Shown here one piece after another: positions 11,667-24,380 of a stretch of 64,000 nt of DNA. The DNA is from Phocoena phocoena. Lineage: Eukaryota > Chordata > Mammalia > Artiodactyla > Phocoenidae. The stretch is from contig NC_089221.1 in the NCBI RefSeq assembly GCF_963924675.1, forward strand, positions 86,920,296 through 86,984,295, written 5' to 3'. A program made the translations under genes and the position numbers. The notes beneath the pieces were generated by a model. The model was not told the origin of the DNA, did no database searches, and worked only from the letters and a program-made list of their open reading frames with translations. Position 1 is the first letter of the stretch, and every line of letters begins with the position of its first letter.

Positions 11667-13469
11667 AAGCAAATTTTCCAGAGTGTCTGGCTGAAGAGAC
11701 TGTCTGAACTCCTCAGCTCCCAAGGCCAGTTAAATGTAAGCTAATTATGATGCACCAGAACTTTTCTATAGACTGTTTAACAGGCAGGCAATCAGAGGAT
11801 TAGAAGCCAAAATTCACAAGAGAACACCAAAGTATGATAAAAACACATATCCTGAGAAACAAATGTGACACTGAAAGGCTCAAAGAACACATCAGAGCCC
11901 AAGTTCAATGCCAAACTTAATCATACCAGAGGGTACAGTCTTATATATATGCACTGTTATCTAGTCAAGAGTCCTGGTCCTCAGCAATTAAGTCTCAGAC
12001 AAATCTTGGTGTAATCTCCAAAACATTAAAGTCTACTCAGCCCAAAACTACCAAGAACTAGCCAGTAGTCAGACAAGATCAGATTTATTAAATCCTAAGA
12101 AAGTCACTCAACAAAAGGAAGGAGGGAACCTGGGAATGCTACTCAACTAGAAGAGGAGGAAAACAATTTCTTCAAAGTTGTGTTTCTGTTGAAAGTTTGA
12201 AGAGGGTCTAAAAGGAGAATTTATTCCTAAAGTGGGATTAGGAGAAGTGAGAATTAACTAGTAATTGGGTGCTATCACAAATTAAGGGCAATGTAGCAAT
12301 TGAGTATCTACAGTAATAAATGAAAATATGCCTGGGGCATTACTGGTAAGAAAGCAGTAGTCACTTGATAAGATGTTGCTAAGGCATTTTATAACTGCTA
12401 CATGAACTGGGGAGAAACAACGTTTTCTGTTTACTTTGCAACTGGCTTTACCTCTGTCTGTCTCTCCATCTTAATTATGGGAAGGAAAGCTTTTTCTCTT
12501 TTCAGTTGGAGCTGATTTTCTCTCTTTCAATTCTAGATGAATTTTAGCTTTTACAAATTATAAATCTCCCTATTAGTTTTTTTAAAGAAGTTTTGAATCA
12601 ATATTTAAACAAAGTGCCCTAGTTTTAATAATGATTGCAAAACAGAACCAACATGTCATAAATTTTATGATAAAATATGTGATTTTATAATTAAGAGAAA
12701 TTCAGAGGCAGCAGACAAGAAGAGAAACACAGGAGCACTGACTTCTTCATTGAAACACAAGAAATAAAGTTTGAAGTCTATTATTAGAAGTTATAGAGTT
12801 GCTAAGAACTGATATAAAGATAATGATGTAAATGGTAAGAGGAAATTAGATACTGTATTTTACTAATATAATCCACCAACTTTGGTATCTGGAAGATAAA
12901 ATATTAAAAGTTTGATTAGTTGAGAAATGCAGACATATTATGAAGATAACAACCAGAACACTGACAGAAAAAATGCTTATAAATACTTGTAAGTGTTTGC
13001 CTTTGGAGCCTGAAACTTGTGATGAGACTGTGGCAAGCGACTACTGCATTTCTAAAGTTAACAGTTTGTTGTTGTCATTGTTGTGATTGTTGTTACTTAC
13101 TTTTTTAAAGCTAATACGTGTGAAGTTTTTTTTTTTTAATATGTGTAAAGTTTTGATAATTTTTTAGAAGTCTAAGGGAATTACATAAAATATTTAATAT
13201 TCTACTGAAGTACCCAAATGTAGATTTGCATAAGTGGAAAAACATTATTTTTTTGGACTTAAAAGCATCGATGTTATGGAGATGTCAATTCTCCCTCTTC
13301 GCAAACACGTGTGTGTAGTGTTCCCCCACAAAATAAGAGTATTTTGTTTGTAAATGTGAATGTGTAAATTATAAAAAACTTAGCTCTATGAGGAAAAATA
13401 GATGTATAAAAATTGCCAGAAGAAATCATGTAGGAAAGTTTTATTGGATAGTTTTCCAAAATCAATATT
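11667..13469. other. unassigned DNA
   Basis: 1.8 kb without a gene. The stretch 11740-12420 is less A+T-rich than its surroundings and may be an old LTR or L1 internal fragment, but I could not name it. An interrupted 'gttgttgtcattgttgtgattgttgtt' tract lies at about 13069-13095. Confidence 0.45.
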
Positions 13470-14150
13470 AAACCTACACTAACTAAAATGACTTAGTGTA
13501 GTCAAAGGGATAGACAAAAAGATCAGCAGATCAACATAGAAAAGGAGGGGGAGTAAAAAAGCTAGTAGATATGCATATTTTCAACTTGCAATTCAAACAG
13601 TGCAGAAAAAAATGTATTGCTTACTAAATAGTGCTGTGATGACTTTCTAACTTATTAAATAAATGAGAATGCATCATTTTCTTATCTATTATTTTTAAAA
13701 AGTTCAAATGGATCAATATTCTAAATTTAAAGAAATGAAAACCTAAAAGTACTAGAGGAATATAATAGATTCACACACACACACACACACACACACACTT
13801 GATCTTAGAGAGGGGAAGACTTCTAAACCTTAAATAAAGCTCAAGATCAATCATTTTGTTTATAATTTTTTATGATTTCTATAATAAAATTCACTCTGAA
13901 CAAAATAAAATAATAAAAAGCTCAGGAAAAACACTGCAACGTTTGTGCTAGTAATGATTTTCACAAATTATTTATGTATCATAAAATGAGCAAACTAATA
14001 ATATAAAGGGAAACAATGGATGGAAAAAATATTCAAAGGATATAAAAGATGTAGAAAAATTTTTTGCTTTCCCTCAATATTACCAAAAGCTCCTTGAAGA
14101 AAACTACATTGCAATATTCAGAATTATAACTCCTGCAACTACAATAGATT
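13470..14150 (+). mobile_element. old L1 ORF2 3' fragment
   Basis: The order 'taactaaaatgacttagtgtag ... gacaaaaagatcagcagatcaa ... gcagaaaaaaatg ... aaatggatcaatattctaaattt ... acctaaaagtactagaggaa' follows the late part of L1 ORF2 (the aaaatggatcatagacctaaatg ... actcttagaagaaaa region) in the forward direction. Many stops and indels are present. An (AC)n tract has grown inside it. Confidence 0.6.
13772..13798. repeat. (AC)n microsatellite
   Basis: About 13 uninterrupted CA dinucleotides inside the old L1 fragment. Confidence 0.98.
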
Positions 14151-15374
14151 TATGATATTATTTATACTCAATAAAGTATGTAGTGGCGTTAAAAGAACTG
14201 TGAATAAATGGAGATAAAATCTAGAAATATAATTGGAATAGAAAAAAGAAAAACCCAAAAATTACATTTGTCAAATTCATAATTCTGGCTATGACTTGAC
14301 TTTGTCTTTGATTGCCATATTAAGGCTTTAGCAGCTTTCATATTCATAGATGGTAGTGATATCAGTAAGAGAGAATAACACAGCAATAATCTCTGACATT
14401 CTTTGTCCAAGAATGTTGCAGCAATCCTACGTGGAAAGTAGACAGCCTGGTTTGGTAAAAGTCTAGGTTATTTTTAGAAACAATCCAGACTCTACTGGAA
14501 AGAAATACACTGTGGAAAGGAGTAGGAAATAGCCTTTAGTGTGTAACTTTAATGTCTTCAACTATAATTTATGTCACTTCAGCAAGGCCATTACTCCATA
14601 ATAAAAAATTCTTCCTTTTTGTTTTACAGGAAGATTGAAATTGAAATTAATACCTAAATGTAGAAGCATGATGAACTGCCTGTCAGTGAGGTCTGCTTGT
14701 ACTTTTATAAAGTTCAATATCTAGTTCTTCTTGGGTATTATGACTCATTTTCATTGAAATCATTTGTGGCATTATAGAAAGAAAAGGAACAGTACACTCT
14801 TAGTAGTATATGAATTTTCTTCTAGGTTCACAAAATATCTGGTGTGACTTTACAGCCTAAGACAATTTTATGTTCACATTCATATCATTTATTACCCAGT
14901 GATAAGAAGGCTAAATGAAAAAGAATGGATGTAGCAAGCAAGCAAAAGGACAGTTTTGAGGGCTAGAAGAAGTTCATTACTAAACTTGGATATAGGTACT
15001 TTGATGCTGCAAACCCAGATCCCATTTAGCATTATTAGAGCAAATACTGCATATATTATCACCATTTTCTTTTTCAAGATACTATAGCTGTTATCCACAG
15101 ACTTAAAGATGAAAATTTTATTATTATTCAATTTAGCTGACTAGGCTAAACTAAATAATCTTTCTTTCTGTGATATTTACTTTCTAGATGTTATATCTCA
15201 GTCTTTTGATCAAATAAATGTGAAAACAATGATTTCACAATGCTTTAGCTGTGTTATTCTTAATATAGGGGTATAACTCCTACTACATTTTCTTTATTAT
15301 TTTCTAGCTAGTCAGCAAAAGTAAGCTGTTTTAAAACTGGGAAGGAAATCAGAGGAAATAATTTAGGCTTCTAT
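14151..15374. other. unassigned A+T-rich DNA
   Basis: No gene and no repeat recognised. Minus-strand frames at 14189-14410 and 14892-15131 carry no domain. Confidence 0.5.
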
Positions 15375-15490
15375 TTTTTCATTAAAAAAATAAGTTGGCA
15401 ACTTGGCAACTCCTGCCAAACCTATCTCATGAAGGTTCTGTGAAGATAAAATGATATGAAGCACATGAAAATAGAGTATAAACTGTACAT
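15375..15490 (-). mobile_element. MIR SINE fragment
   Basis: The plus strand reads 'cctatctcatgaaggttctgtgaagataaaatgatatgaagcacatgaaa', the reverse-strand form of the MIR central region (cctacctcatagggttgttgtgaggattaaatgagataatgcatgtaaa). Confidence 0.65.
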
Positions 15491-16923
15491 ACATAAAATA
15501 CTAGCGTACACATAAACTTCAAAATTGTTATTACCTTTAGGGTTATGGTTTGCAGAAATTATGTCATCTTTGTTTGCTTTCCTCCATCCTTCTCTTTTTT
15601 ATTCATTCTCATTACAATTTTCTTTTCTTATCTTTCTCCTGAACCAAAGAAAAATCCCAGCAAAGTACTCATTTATCCTATCCTTAGAGTAGTACTACTG
15701 CTTCGTCTCTCGTTAATCCTTTTGTCCACTTGTGAGATTTTATTTGTGGATGGGTTTCAAACTTTGACTTTCCATTTACTACTCTGTCCCAATCCCAAGC
15801 TATTTCACAAAGCCAAGCTAATATCGATCTTTCTTCAAGATTTTCTTTAAATGTTCAAAAGAAGAAGGTACAGTGAAGATATTAACAAGAAACAGCAACT
15901 GCATGTGCCTTCTGTGTTATGCCATGGGCACACAACTCTGCCTGCAGCATCTCTGACACATTTCCAGCCTCCTCTATAGGCCTGAGGCCAATTATCCTCA
16001 CTTGCCCACTGAAGCAGTTTTTGATTTTACTATCCAGAATTTAGGAGCACAAAGGAAGAAAAACACTTGCCTCTCAACTTATTCCAATATTTTTTAAGAG
16101 TGAACATTCACAGTGTGCATCAGAATCCTTCTAGCTGTTGATTTCCCAGTCCACACTGGGTAGCTACAGAAGCAGGAACTTAGAAGATGGGCATTAAGTT
16201 AAGCAGTGCTTAAATTACTTTAAGGAACATGAGTAGCTCAGGGTAACCATTAAAAATGTAGTTCCCAAAATTACTCCAGAAATTTCTTGCCACAGAATGA
16301 ATAGAATGATGATTACGATGATAAAATAACGTTGATGATAATGGTTCTAAATTAATACACTTTGTTAAAATGAGAACACAACTAGCATTTGTGAGCATTA
16401 TTAGGTTGATGATACTAGATTTGAAGCCTATGTTATATATGACTCTTTGCTGTCCAAATTATGCAAGATCTGATATTTCCCAGATTGTACTATTTCCCAT
16501 AGTGCATATGTCTACATCTTAGAGTTGGAACTTTACTTTCTACCAACAGAGATGTGGCCTTACCACTGTATCTCCTCAGGTCATAGTTAAGGGCATAATC
16601 TAACATCAGTACCCTTCCCAGTGTAACGGTTATTCAGAATCATATATCACATTCTGCACTGAATTTCACCCTTTTTAAAGTTGTTCTTCTGAAATGAGGT
16701 GAAGTTTGTGCCTGTCTTGTAACTGGCTTATTAGGAAAAAATAAGAAAACATCTCTACAAAAAAAATGAGTTTATAGATAAAATAGAAGAAGGAAATCCT
16801 TTCTCATTGTCTGGCCACACTGCATGTTAAGCAATCAGAAAGGAAAAATATTTGTAGAGATGCAATATTCATCTCTGAAGTAATACTCATGTTTTACAAT
16901 AACATAATATTTAGTTTCTTAGT
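15491..16923. other. unassigned DNA
   Basis: No gene. The 101-codon plus-strand frame at 15545-15850 is hydrophobic (Phe/Leu/Ile-rich), which is what A+T-rich random DNA gives. It has no family match that I know. Nothing else was recognised. Confidence 0.5.
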
Positions 16924-17162
16924 CTAGAACATGTACATTTTGTTTTTGTTTTGCGGCACGTGGGCCTCTCACTGCTGTGGCCTCTCCCGTTGCGGAGCAC
17001 AGGCTCCGGACGTGCAGGCCCAGCGGCCATGGCTCACGGGCCCAGCTGCTCTGCGGCATGTGGGATCCTCTCGGACCGGGGCACGAACCCGTGTCCCCTG
17101 CATCGGCAGGCGGACTCTCAACCACTGCGCCACCAGGGAAGCCCTAGAACATGTACATTTTG
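16924..17162 (-). mobile_element. CHR-2-type SINE with 17-19 bp target-site duplication
   Basis: On the minus strand the element starts 'gggcttccctggtggcgcag' (complement at 17124-17143) and runs to an A-rich tail seen as 'gtttttgttttg' at 16942-16953. The 19-bp direct repeat 'ctagaacatgtacattttg' is present perfectly at 16924-16942 and 17144-17162. The outermost two bases could belong to the SINE, so 17 bp is the safe minimum. Confidence 0.97.
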
Positions 17163-18765
17163 ATTAATAGATTTTGCAAGGTTTTGCCCAGGGACTAGTT
17201 ACTGGGAATTTTATTTATGTTTGTAAAAAAAAACAGAGTGCATTCACCTGGTATTCACAAAGACAGAGGCAATGATTATTTTTACCATTCTTATTTATCT
17301 ATCTGTCTTTCTGTTTTTCTGATTATCTATCTACCTATTTACCTACTGTTAATCTTATGTCGTTTAGCCCTAGTATTCAATTATAGGTAAAAAATATGAA
17401 AAGTAATACATTAACAAATCAAATATAATAACAATAATAGAGGATTTAATTAATTATCAAAGGTTTTGATAATTATATAGGATTTAATTAATTATCAAAG
17501 GTTATGTTGTGGCAGAAATAACGTCAACTCCTTTTTTATCCAGGAACTCTAAGACATAACAGTCATATTTACATATGATATTACAGTGGACTGTCTCAAG
17601 TATGAAATTAGTATGTGATGTGAAAATTGGGTACCCCATGAAGAATGTGGATTAATTAAAATGTGACTGGGAAATCTTATCTACTGGAATGCTGCTTTAA
17701 AATATTAACCTCTTAAACTCAAGGCAAAATAAACAAGTCTTTGACCTTGTACACAAGTATCTCAATGTTTGAAACAAGAAATATTTCTACTAAAATAAAA
17801 GCCTGTATTATGACAACTCATAAAATTATACTCTCACTTATGTGCATATCATATGCCTCTATTGCTTTTCAGTCTTACTAATCTTTTGCCTTGCATATAT
17901 TCTTGGTAATTAATTATAAATTCTTAATGTTTAATGATATATAATGTGGAAGGCTTACAGGATAAATCCCAAAATAAATCTAGAAACAAAACTGGCAAAT
18001 TTTTTAGAGTAATAATACCATTGAAACTCATAGTTTATGAGACTTTAAAATAACTAGATTATATGTATTTATATAATATATATACATATATTCAGACAGA
18101 TGAAATTTCATCTATTCTCAGTATGTTTTATTATTTGAGATAATGAGGTCATTTCAATTTTCAATAAAATGTAAATCTCTCAAAATGGCCCCAAAAAACC
18201 AGCCCATTTTCTTTTATTGATTTTAAATAGTATATTGTTTCTATCTAGGACTTGTATACTTTGAAAAGACTAGGTAAAACTGAATATAGCTAAAGGAAAA
18301 GGGACCATTTCTCAGACTATATTATATAAATGGATACGTTATTAATTATACATTATATAAACATACACATTAACACATAATGTTAAATAATAGCATAATA
18401 TTGTCATTATACATAGAACATATTCCATATGATGTCATATATTTCTTATTTCACCATGCTCTTTTCTAACTAATTTTAACACTACTTTTTTACCCAGCAA
18501 CTGCAAATTCAAATTTTCATTGAAAGAGACTATGAATAAATATTTCAAAATATTGTTCAAACAGAAGATCTCAAAGTATTGCTGATTTGTTACAGACCTA
18601 AAATGTATATTTCTCTATTTTTCTCATATCATGGGTACATAATACATTTTCTTGTAATGGATTCAAAGTAAGTAAATATTAAATAATTATTTTATCTTTA
18701 TGGTATTTTATTTTAATTGTTGAGACTTATGAAATATCATATGGATACTAATCATAAAATATATT
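17163..18765. other. unassigned A+T-rich DNA
   Basis: No gene. It includes a degenerate TCTA/TTTA tract at about 17291-17346, a perfect 25-bp duplication at 17441-17503, and very A+T-rich sequence around 18060-18110 and 18320-18430. Confidence 0.5.
17441..17503 (+). repeat. 25-bp perfect direct repeat, 38-bp period
   Basis: The same 25 bases, beginning 'aggatttaattaattatc', occur at 17441-17465 and 17479-17503 with 13 bases between them. This is a recent local duplication. Each unit holds the palindromic core 'ttaattaa'. Confidence 0.95.
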
Positions 18766-19650
18766 GATTAAATACTAATTATTAGAGAAATGTAAATCAA
18801 AACCACAATGAAATATCACCTTATAATGGTCAGAATGGCCATCATCCAAAAGTCTACAAATAATAAATGCTGGAGAGGGTGTGGGGAAAAGGCAACCTTC
18901 CTACACTGTTGGCAGGAACGTAAATTGGTCAGCCACTATGGAACTGTATGGAGGTTCTTTAAAAAAAGCTGAAAATAGAGCTACCATATGTTCCAGCAAT
19001 CCCAGTCCTGGGCATATATCCAGAAAAGATAAAACCTCTAATTCAAAAAGATACATGATCCGCAAAGTTCATAGCAGCACTATTGAAAATAGCCAATACA
19101 AGGAAACAACCCAAGTGCCCATGAATAAACGATTGGTTTATGAAGACGTGATATATATGCAATGGAATACTACTCAGCCATAAAAAAGAATGAAATACTG
19201 CCATTTGCAGCAACATGAATGGTCCTAGAGAATATCATACTAAGTGAAGTAAGTTGGACAGAGAAAGACAAATATTATATGATATTACTTATATGTGGAA
19301 TCTAAAAAATAACACAAGTGAATCTTTATACAAAACAGAAACAAAGTCACAAACATAGAAAACAAACTCATGTTTACCAAAGGGATAAGGGAGGTAGAGA
19401 AGGAATAATTAGGAGTATGGGATTAAGAGATTCAAACTACTACATATAAAATAGATAAGCAACAAGGATTAACTGTACAACACAGGGAACTATATTCAGT
19501 ATCTAGTAAAAATCTACACTGTAATGGGAAATAACCTGAAAAAAATATATATGCATATAAAACTGAATCACCTTGATGTATAACTGAAACTAATACAATA
19601 TTGTAAATCAATTATATTTTAATAAAAAAACATAGAGAGATTAAACACTA
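18766..19650 (+). mobile_element. 5'-truncated L1 (ORF2 C-terminus and 3' UTR) with target-site duplication
   Basis: Starts inside ORF2 ('agagaaatgtaaatcaaaacc' at 18784), passes through the C-terminal coding region, where the frame reads LKIELPY-PAIP-LGIYPEK near 18966-19026, and ends with the L1 3' UTR ('gtaaatcaattatattttaataaaa'). The 12-bp repeats 'gattaaatacta' (18766-18777) and 'gattaaacacta' (19639-19650) differ at one base and mark the insertion. In-frame stops and a frameshift break the reading frame; the 100-codon frame at 18881-19183 is an alternative frame, not the ORF2 frame. This is a dead-on-arrival copy. Confidence 0.95.
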
Positions 19651-22150
19651 GCAATCACAAAAAGAGAAACTACATCAATGGCACAAAGTTACATTACATA
19701 GAAAATATTTAATAAATATTTTTGGTGGATATAGAAGGAAACAATGTCTACCCATTATTTTGCAATCACTCTCAACTATTTTTTCTCTCTCTTTAATAAA
19801 AATTATAATATTAATAAATTAGACTACTAGGCTATCATTTATACCCAAATATCCTGTCTTCTTAGCATATCAATCTTGTTCTCTTTATTTAAGGGAGGAC
19901 TGAATTCAGCCTGATCCTTAAGAAGCAAAAGTCATTTGTTTTAATAAACGCTCTAGTGAGAGGAGTGCCCATGTGGATTTGAATGACCCAGTAATAAGGA
20001 CTCTTTCCATTAATTTCTCCAGAAAACTATTCTGCTAGATGACATCATCATTTGAATGAAAACTTTAGTGTCTTGCATAGATTTCAGGAAAAAACTCTGG
20101 CTCACAGAAGCATATGGTGCATTTTATTAGCATTCTATACCAACTTGAAATATCCTAGAGTCGTTGGTGATTGCTTTCCTCTCTATTATACCATAACATT
20201 ATAGAAACCATGTTCAGGATGGTTGAGTGATGGTGAAGACGTGGATTATCCTTGTACAGGGAAGCATATCATGCAGTTGGACTGTGGTACCACACTGAGA
20301 GAAAAAACAAGATAATAAATGCTAGGAAGCATGTAAACAGTAGGGAGTCATAAGTACATTGCCAAAGAAGAGATCCAAAGAGGAAATCAAAATAAGTAGA
20401 TTAAAAAAAAAAAGTAGATAAAAGCAGACATTGGCCTATGGCTTTTAATCAGATGCCAGGAGCAAAACCTCGACAGGAGTAATAAATCTGTGGCCATTTA
20501 ATGGCACGTGGTGATCTATGCATTTGGTCAGGTCAATGTTTACATTAACTGGTGGAAATCATTGAGCATTCACCTCTAACCCTGGAAAATGAACCAGCAT
20601 GTTAGAAAGTGTATTTAATCCATGAGGTAGTATGTATTCACACAAACAAAGCAGAAAGATGATAAATTGCAGAAAAATAATTCATATGTAATTATTTCAC
20701 GTTTTAGTTAATTAAATTCTACTCATATTTGGTAATGTTTGTATCTTAGATAAAACAAACCTAAAAAGTCATGTTACTGATTAAAACTTCATTTTTAAGG
20801 CTGTACAAAGAAACCTGCATTCCAAAAGTGGCCATTCAATGCAAAGCTCAAATTGCATAGCAAGAGAGCTATTGGAGAACACATCCCCAGATAGAGGGTG
20901 TAAGTTAAAACCCTTATTGAATCTCCCACTTCTCATTTCCTCAAAGAAAAGAAAGTACAAGCTCTCTGTAAACTGAAGGAATATACAATAATCCTGCCCT
21001 CAACGTAAGATTTCAAAGTTTTTTTTCCGCCAGATCCAATTTTTTGAGGGTCTATGTTTTCTACTGAACTTTGATCTATTAATGTAATGTATTTCTCCTC
21101 TCATGAGTTCCTTTAATCTGCAGTGGAAAGTTGAAAACAATAGTTTGAATTAAATTCTGTTAGTAAACTAGGTGGTCAGATAATTCAATACATTGTCAAA
21201 CAACTTCAACGACTTATTTATTAAAAAATAAATAAATGGGTTTCTCATGAAGAAAGGCAGAGAAGAAAAAAGATTAGTAAAGAAGAAGAAAAACTGCGCA
21301 ACAGTCATTTTATAATCTCTTTCTACAGAGAGAATTATGCAGGTCATGTCTATGAAGTATGGAGTAAGAGTCCACAAAGTACATGAAATGTACTTTTATT
21401 GTTTTTATTGGCAAAAGTATAATCTTGACCTTTAATAAACTGTCCAGGGAATAAGCCCTACGGATGTGAGCAATATGTGAAAAATTTCACCATAACGTAC
21501 CTACTTTAGCACTTGAAAGAACACAGGTCCAGTTAGAAAATTTCATTTATATTTCCAAATTCCAGCCAGCAGCCTAGGTAATCTACCACTCATTTTAAGT
21601 ATTTATAAAATAGATGGAAATAAAGATGGCAAACATTTTTTTTTTCCTGTCTGTAATCTAACTGTTCTGTCCATATGGGTGGAGATAATTGAGGAAATTT
21701 TTGACATTAACTGCCCAACTAAACTGTCAGCTGTGCTTAAGCATGAAAGAATATATTGAATGATTAGAAGGCTGGCAAGTGCTGTCTGTCAATTTGCAAT
21801 GATAATTGAACACAGTTAACTGTAGCTATACTGTTAGCAATACAAGTGTCTGGAAATTTATGTTTAACTAAAGCTCTCTTTGCCACCCTCCATGTAAGCA
21901 AGTCTCCATATTATTTAACTAGCATTTGCCATTCTTTCGCTAGTGTATGCTAATTGATACATAAAGATACTGAATGCTTAAGAACAAAAGGCTACTCTCT
22001 ACACACCCAGAAAAATTTGCATATTGAACTTTTAGTACCTTTTATATGCTACCTATTGTTTAATATTCTTTGAAAGCCATTTAATATTTTATCAAACTAT
22101 CAAATCCAAATATGCAATAATTGTTTCTTATAGTCAGGTTCACAAATTTA
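19651..22150. other. unassigned DNA, possible conserved non-coding candidates
   Basis: 2.5 kb with no gene and no repeat recognised, one of the longer repeat-poor stretches. Around 20490-20560 there are an E-box ('gcacgtgg') and a forkhead-like 'tgtttaca'. Around 21650-21970 there are many TAATT-type homeodomain and 'ctgtcaa' TALE-type words. These motifs are common in A+T-rich DNA and prove nothing alone. Confidence 0.45.
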
Positions 22151-22265
22151 TTTCAGATACATATCTTTTCTGAATTAGATTGTGAACTGTTTAAATTTTT
22201 TCATATTCCAGAATATTAAGCAAAGTACCTGGCACATACTCAGGATTCAATACACATGCTCTAAA
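22151..22265 (+). mobile_element. L2 LINE 3' end
   Basis: 'agcaaagtacctggcacatactcaggattcaatacacatg' matches the L2 3' terminus (agcacagtgcctggcacatagtaggtgctcaataaatg), preceded by 'tgaattagattgtgaactg' (L2: actagactgtgagctcc). Confidence 0.7.
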
Positions 22266-22279
22266 TAAATAAACAGTAT

Positions 22280-22710
22280 TCATCTTGTTCTTTTCTGTTA
22301 TTCTTCTCAATCCCTTTTTTCTGGGTATTCATCCAGTTGGTGCTTTCCCATCTTTAGCCATAACATATTCACACTCTTTCCATCTTGAATTACTCTTGTT
22401 CCTTGAATGTGACAAGAATAGTTTCATCATAGGGACTTTTTCAAAAACTTTGTTTGCCCTCCCACTTACCCTCTAGACCTTAGAATATCAATATATCCTC
22501 AGAAAGTTTTGCCACACTCTGTCACTAGGCCACTTCTTTTGCTGTATACTCTCATCTGTCCTTCAAAATATCTCTCTTATAGTTAATGTAATTATTAGTA
22601 TAATTATTTTTAAAAATCTCCCCTACTAGATATTGAGTCTATATATATCCATCACCATATCTCTGTCCAGAAGACAATATATACTCCAAAATATAATTAT
22701 TGAATGAAAC
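22280..22710 (+). mobile_element. second L2 LINE 3' region
   Basis: A second L2 end in the same direction: 'ggccacttcttttgctgtatactctc', 'cccctactagatattgagtc' and the terminus 'aattattgaatgaaac'. The order follows L2 (cctttgcacatgctgttccc ... cccactagactgtgagc ... tgttgaatgaa). It is a separate copy from the one just upstream. Confidence 0.55.
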
Positions 22711-24154
22711 AGATCAATATAAACCTGATACAATATGTGTCTAGATCCTCAGAAAACTTTCTAGTGTATTTTTAGATTGCCCACAAAGATGACTGTCAAC
22801 AAAGTGCCCACCTCATTCAAAAACTTTCCCACGGCATTGCTTGTTTCTTTCTGAGGTACCTTTTTTCTTTTCCTGTGATCTGGTTGAATCATTTGACACT
22901 GATATTATGCCTGTTATGACAGAATTTCCTGGAATCAGGCCAAGTAATATGAATGTGTGTGTGTAAATATATATATATATATAAATTTCCTGTGGTAATT
23001 CTGATGCCATTGCTATAGTACTCTAAATTAGAATTCTAGTATTAGATCCCCTGTTAAGTGTCCTTTTGAACCAAAAAACCACCATTCTCTATGCCTTAAT
23101 TTCCTTAACTCTAAAATATAGAAACTATACAGCATTGATTATAATCCTACAAAGAAATGTATTATCCTAAAACTTTGCAAAAACAGATGGTTGAAAAATT
23201 CAAAAAAAACTTTGTAGTATATCATTTGCCCACAAGTCAATAAGCTAACAAATGAGTGTCTAGATTATTTTTGTTATTTCAACAAGCATATATGACAATA
23301 TTGATGGCAACATGAGGTCTATTTTTCTATATAAAAACGGACATATGCTTCTTGAAACTGGCCTATACAACAGAAGGGAACATTGTAGTTTCTTAAAAGA
23401 GTTGTGTTGGACTCTATGAAACAGATTTAATGTAATATCCCAAACCTCAAAATTTTATTATAATATCAAATAAACATATCACAATTTATATCAAAATAAT
23501 AAATTCCAACTAGAATATAAGTCAAAGTTATTTGCCAGATATTAATACCCAAGGCTAGACATCAGATTATTTACTGGCTCCCAAGAGAGGAGCACTGACT
23601 TGTGTGACTTTTCCACCCACCCCCATAGTCATTAAATGCAAGTAATAAATATGAATATGCACCAAAGCACATATCAGAATTAGCAATCAAATTAGTGTCA
23701 CTTGCATTCACAGCAGATTTTTAAGTGCCTTTTTAATTCTATTAGAAACATAAAGAAGAACATTTCACACTGGTATGAATGTCTCTTTAGAAGTATAAAG
23801 CCGAAATAGAATTCCAGTGTTGAGGCAGGATAGAATTTGACTAGATCTGTAGAGCTGACACAAACCATATTGAAATAGGGTTGACCTGTAGTTTCTCATA
23901 CTCAAATGGTCCTACTGAGAAAGTGTGAATTCTAACACTGGGTGGTAGTGCACTTTTGACCTCAATGGTTTTAAGGTCAAAGAAAAAAAATATAGAAATG
24001 AATTCTGAGTTTTCACATACTTGAAGAGTCAAGCACAAATTTTTTGGTGAAACAATGTTTATGAATATAATTTTTAACTTCATTGACTAAATCTAAATCT
24101 ATTTTTTCTAAAGTTAGTCTGTCTTAAATTAAGAGATTAATTATCTTCAGACAT
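22711..24154. other. unassigned DNA with a small microsatellite
   Basis: No gene. A (TG)n(TA)n tract lies at 22953-22984 and a reversed MIR piece at 23050-23150. The rest was not recognised. Confidence 0.5.
23050..23150 (-). mobile_element. MIR SINE fragment
   Basis: 'ccattctctatgccttaatttccttaactctaaaatatagaaac' is the reversed MIR core (gcctcagtttccccatctgtaaaatggg). It is short and diverged. Confidence 0.5.
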
Positions 24155-24380
24155 TATACATTTCTTTTTTTTTTCTTGTGGTACGCGGGCCTCTCACTGT
24201 TGTGGCCTCTCCCGTTGCAGAGCACAGGTTCCGGACCCGCAGGCTCAGCGGCCATGGCTCACGGGCCCAGCCGCTCTGCGGCATGTGGAATCTTCCCGGA
24301 CCGGGGCACCCATGTCGCCTGCATTGGCAGGCGGACTCTCAACCACTGCGCCACCAGGGAAGCCCCAATATACATTTCTT
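24155..24380 (-). mobile_element. CHR-2-type SINE with target-site duplication
   Basis: Minus-strand CHR-2 copy whose T-rich complement of the A tail lies at 24161-24175 and whose tRNA-like head ends near 24366. The 12-bp direct repeat 'tatacatttctt' lies at 24155-24166 and 24369-24380. Compared with other copies here it lacks about four bases in the B-box region ('ggggcacccatgtcgcctg' against 'ggggcacgaacccgtgtcccctg'), so its internal pol III promoter is damaged. Confidence 0.95.

Noticed and set aside
15545..15850. 101-codon hydrophobic plus-strand frame
   Set aside because: Leu/Ile/Phe-rich composition typical of T-rich random DNA; no domain, no splice or promoter context.
18881..19183. 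100-codon plus-strand frame as a gene
   Set aside because: Alternative frame of an L1 ORF2 tail within a truncated L1.
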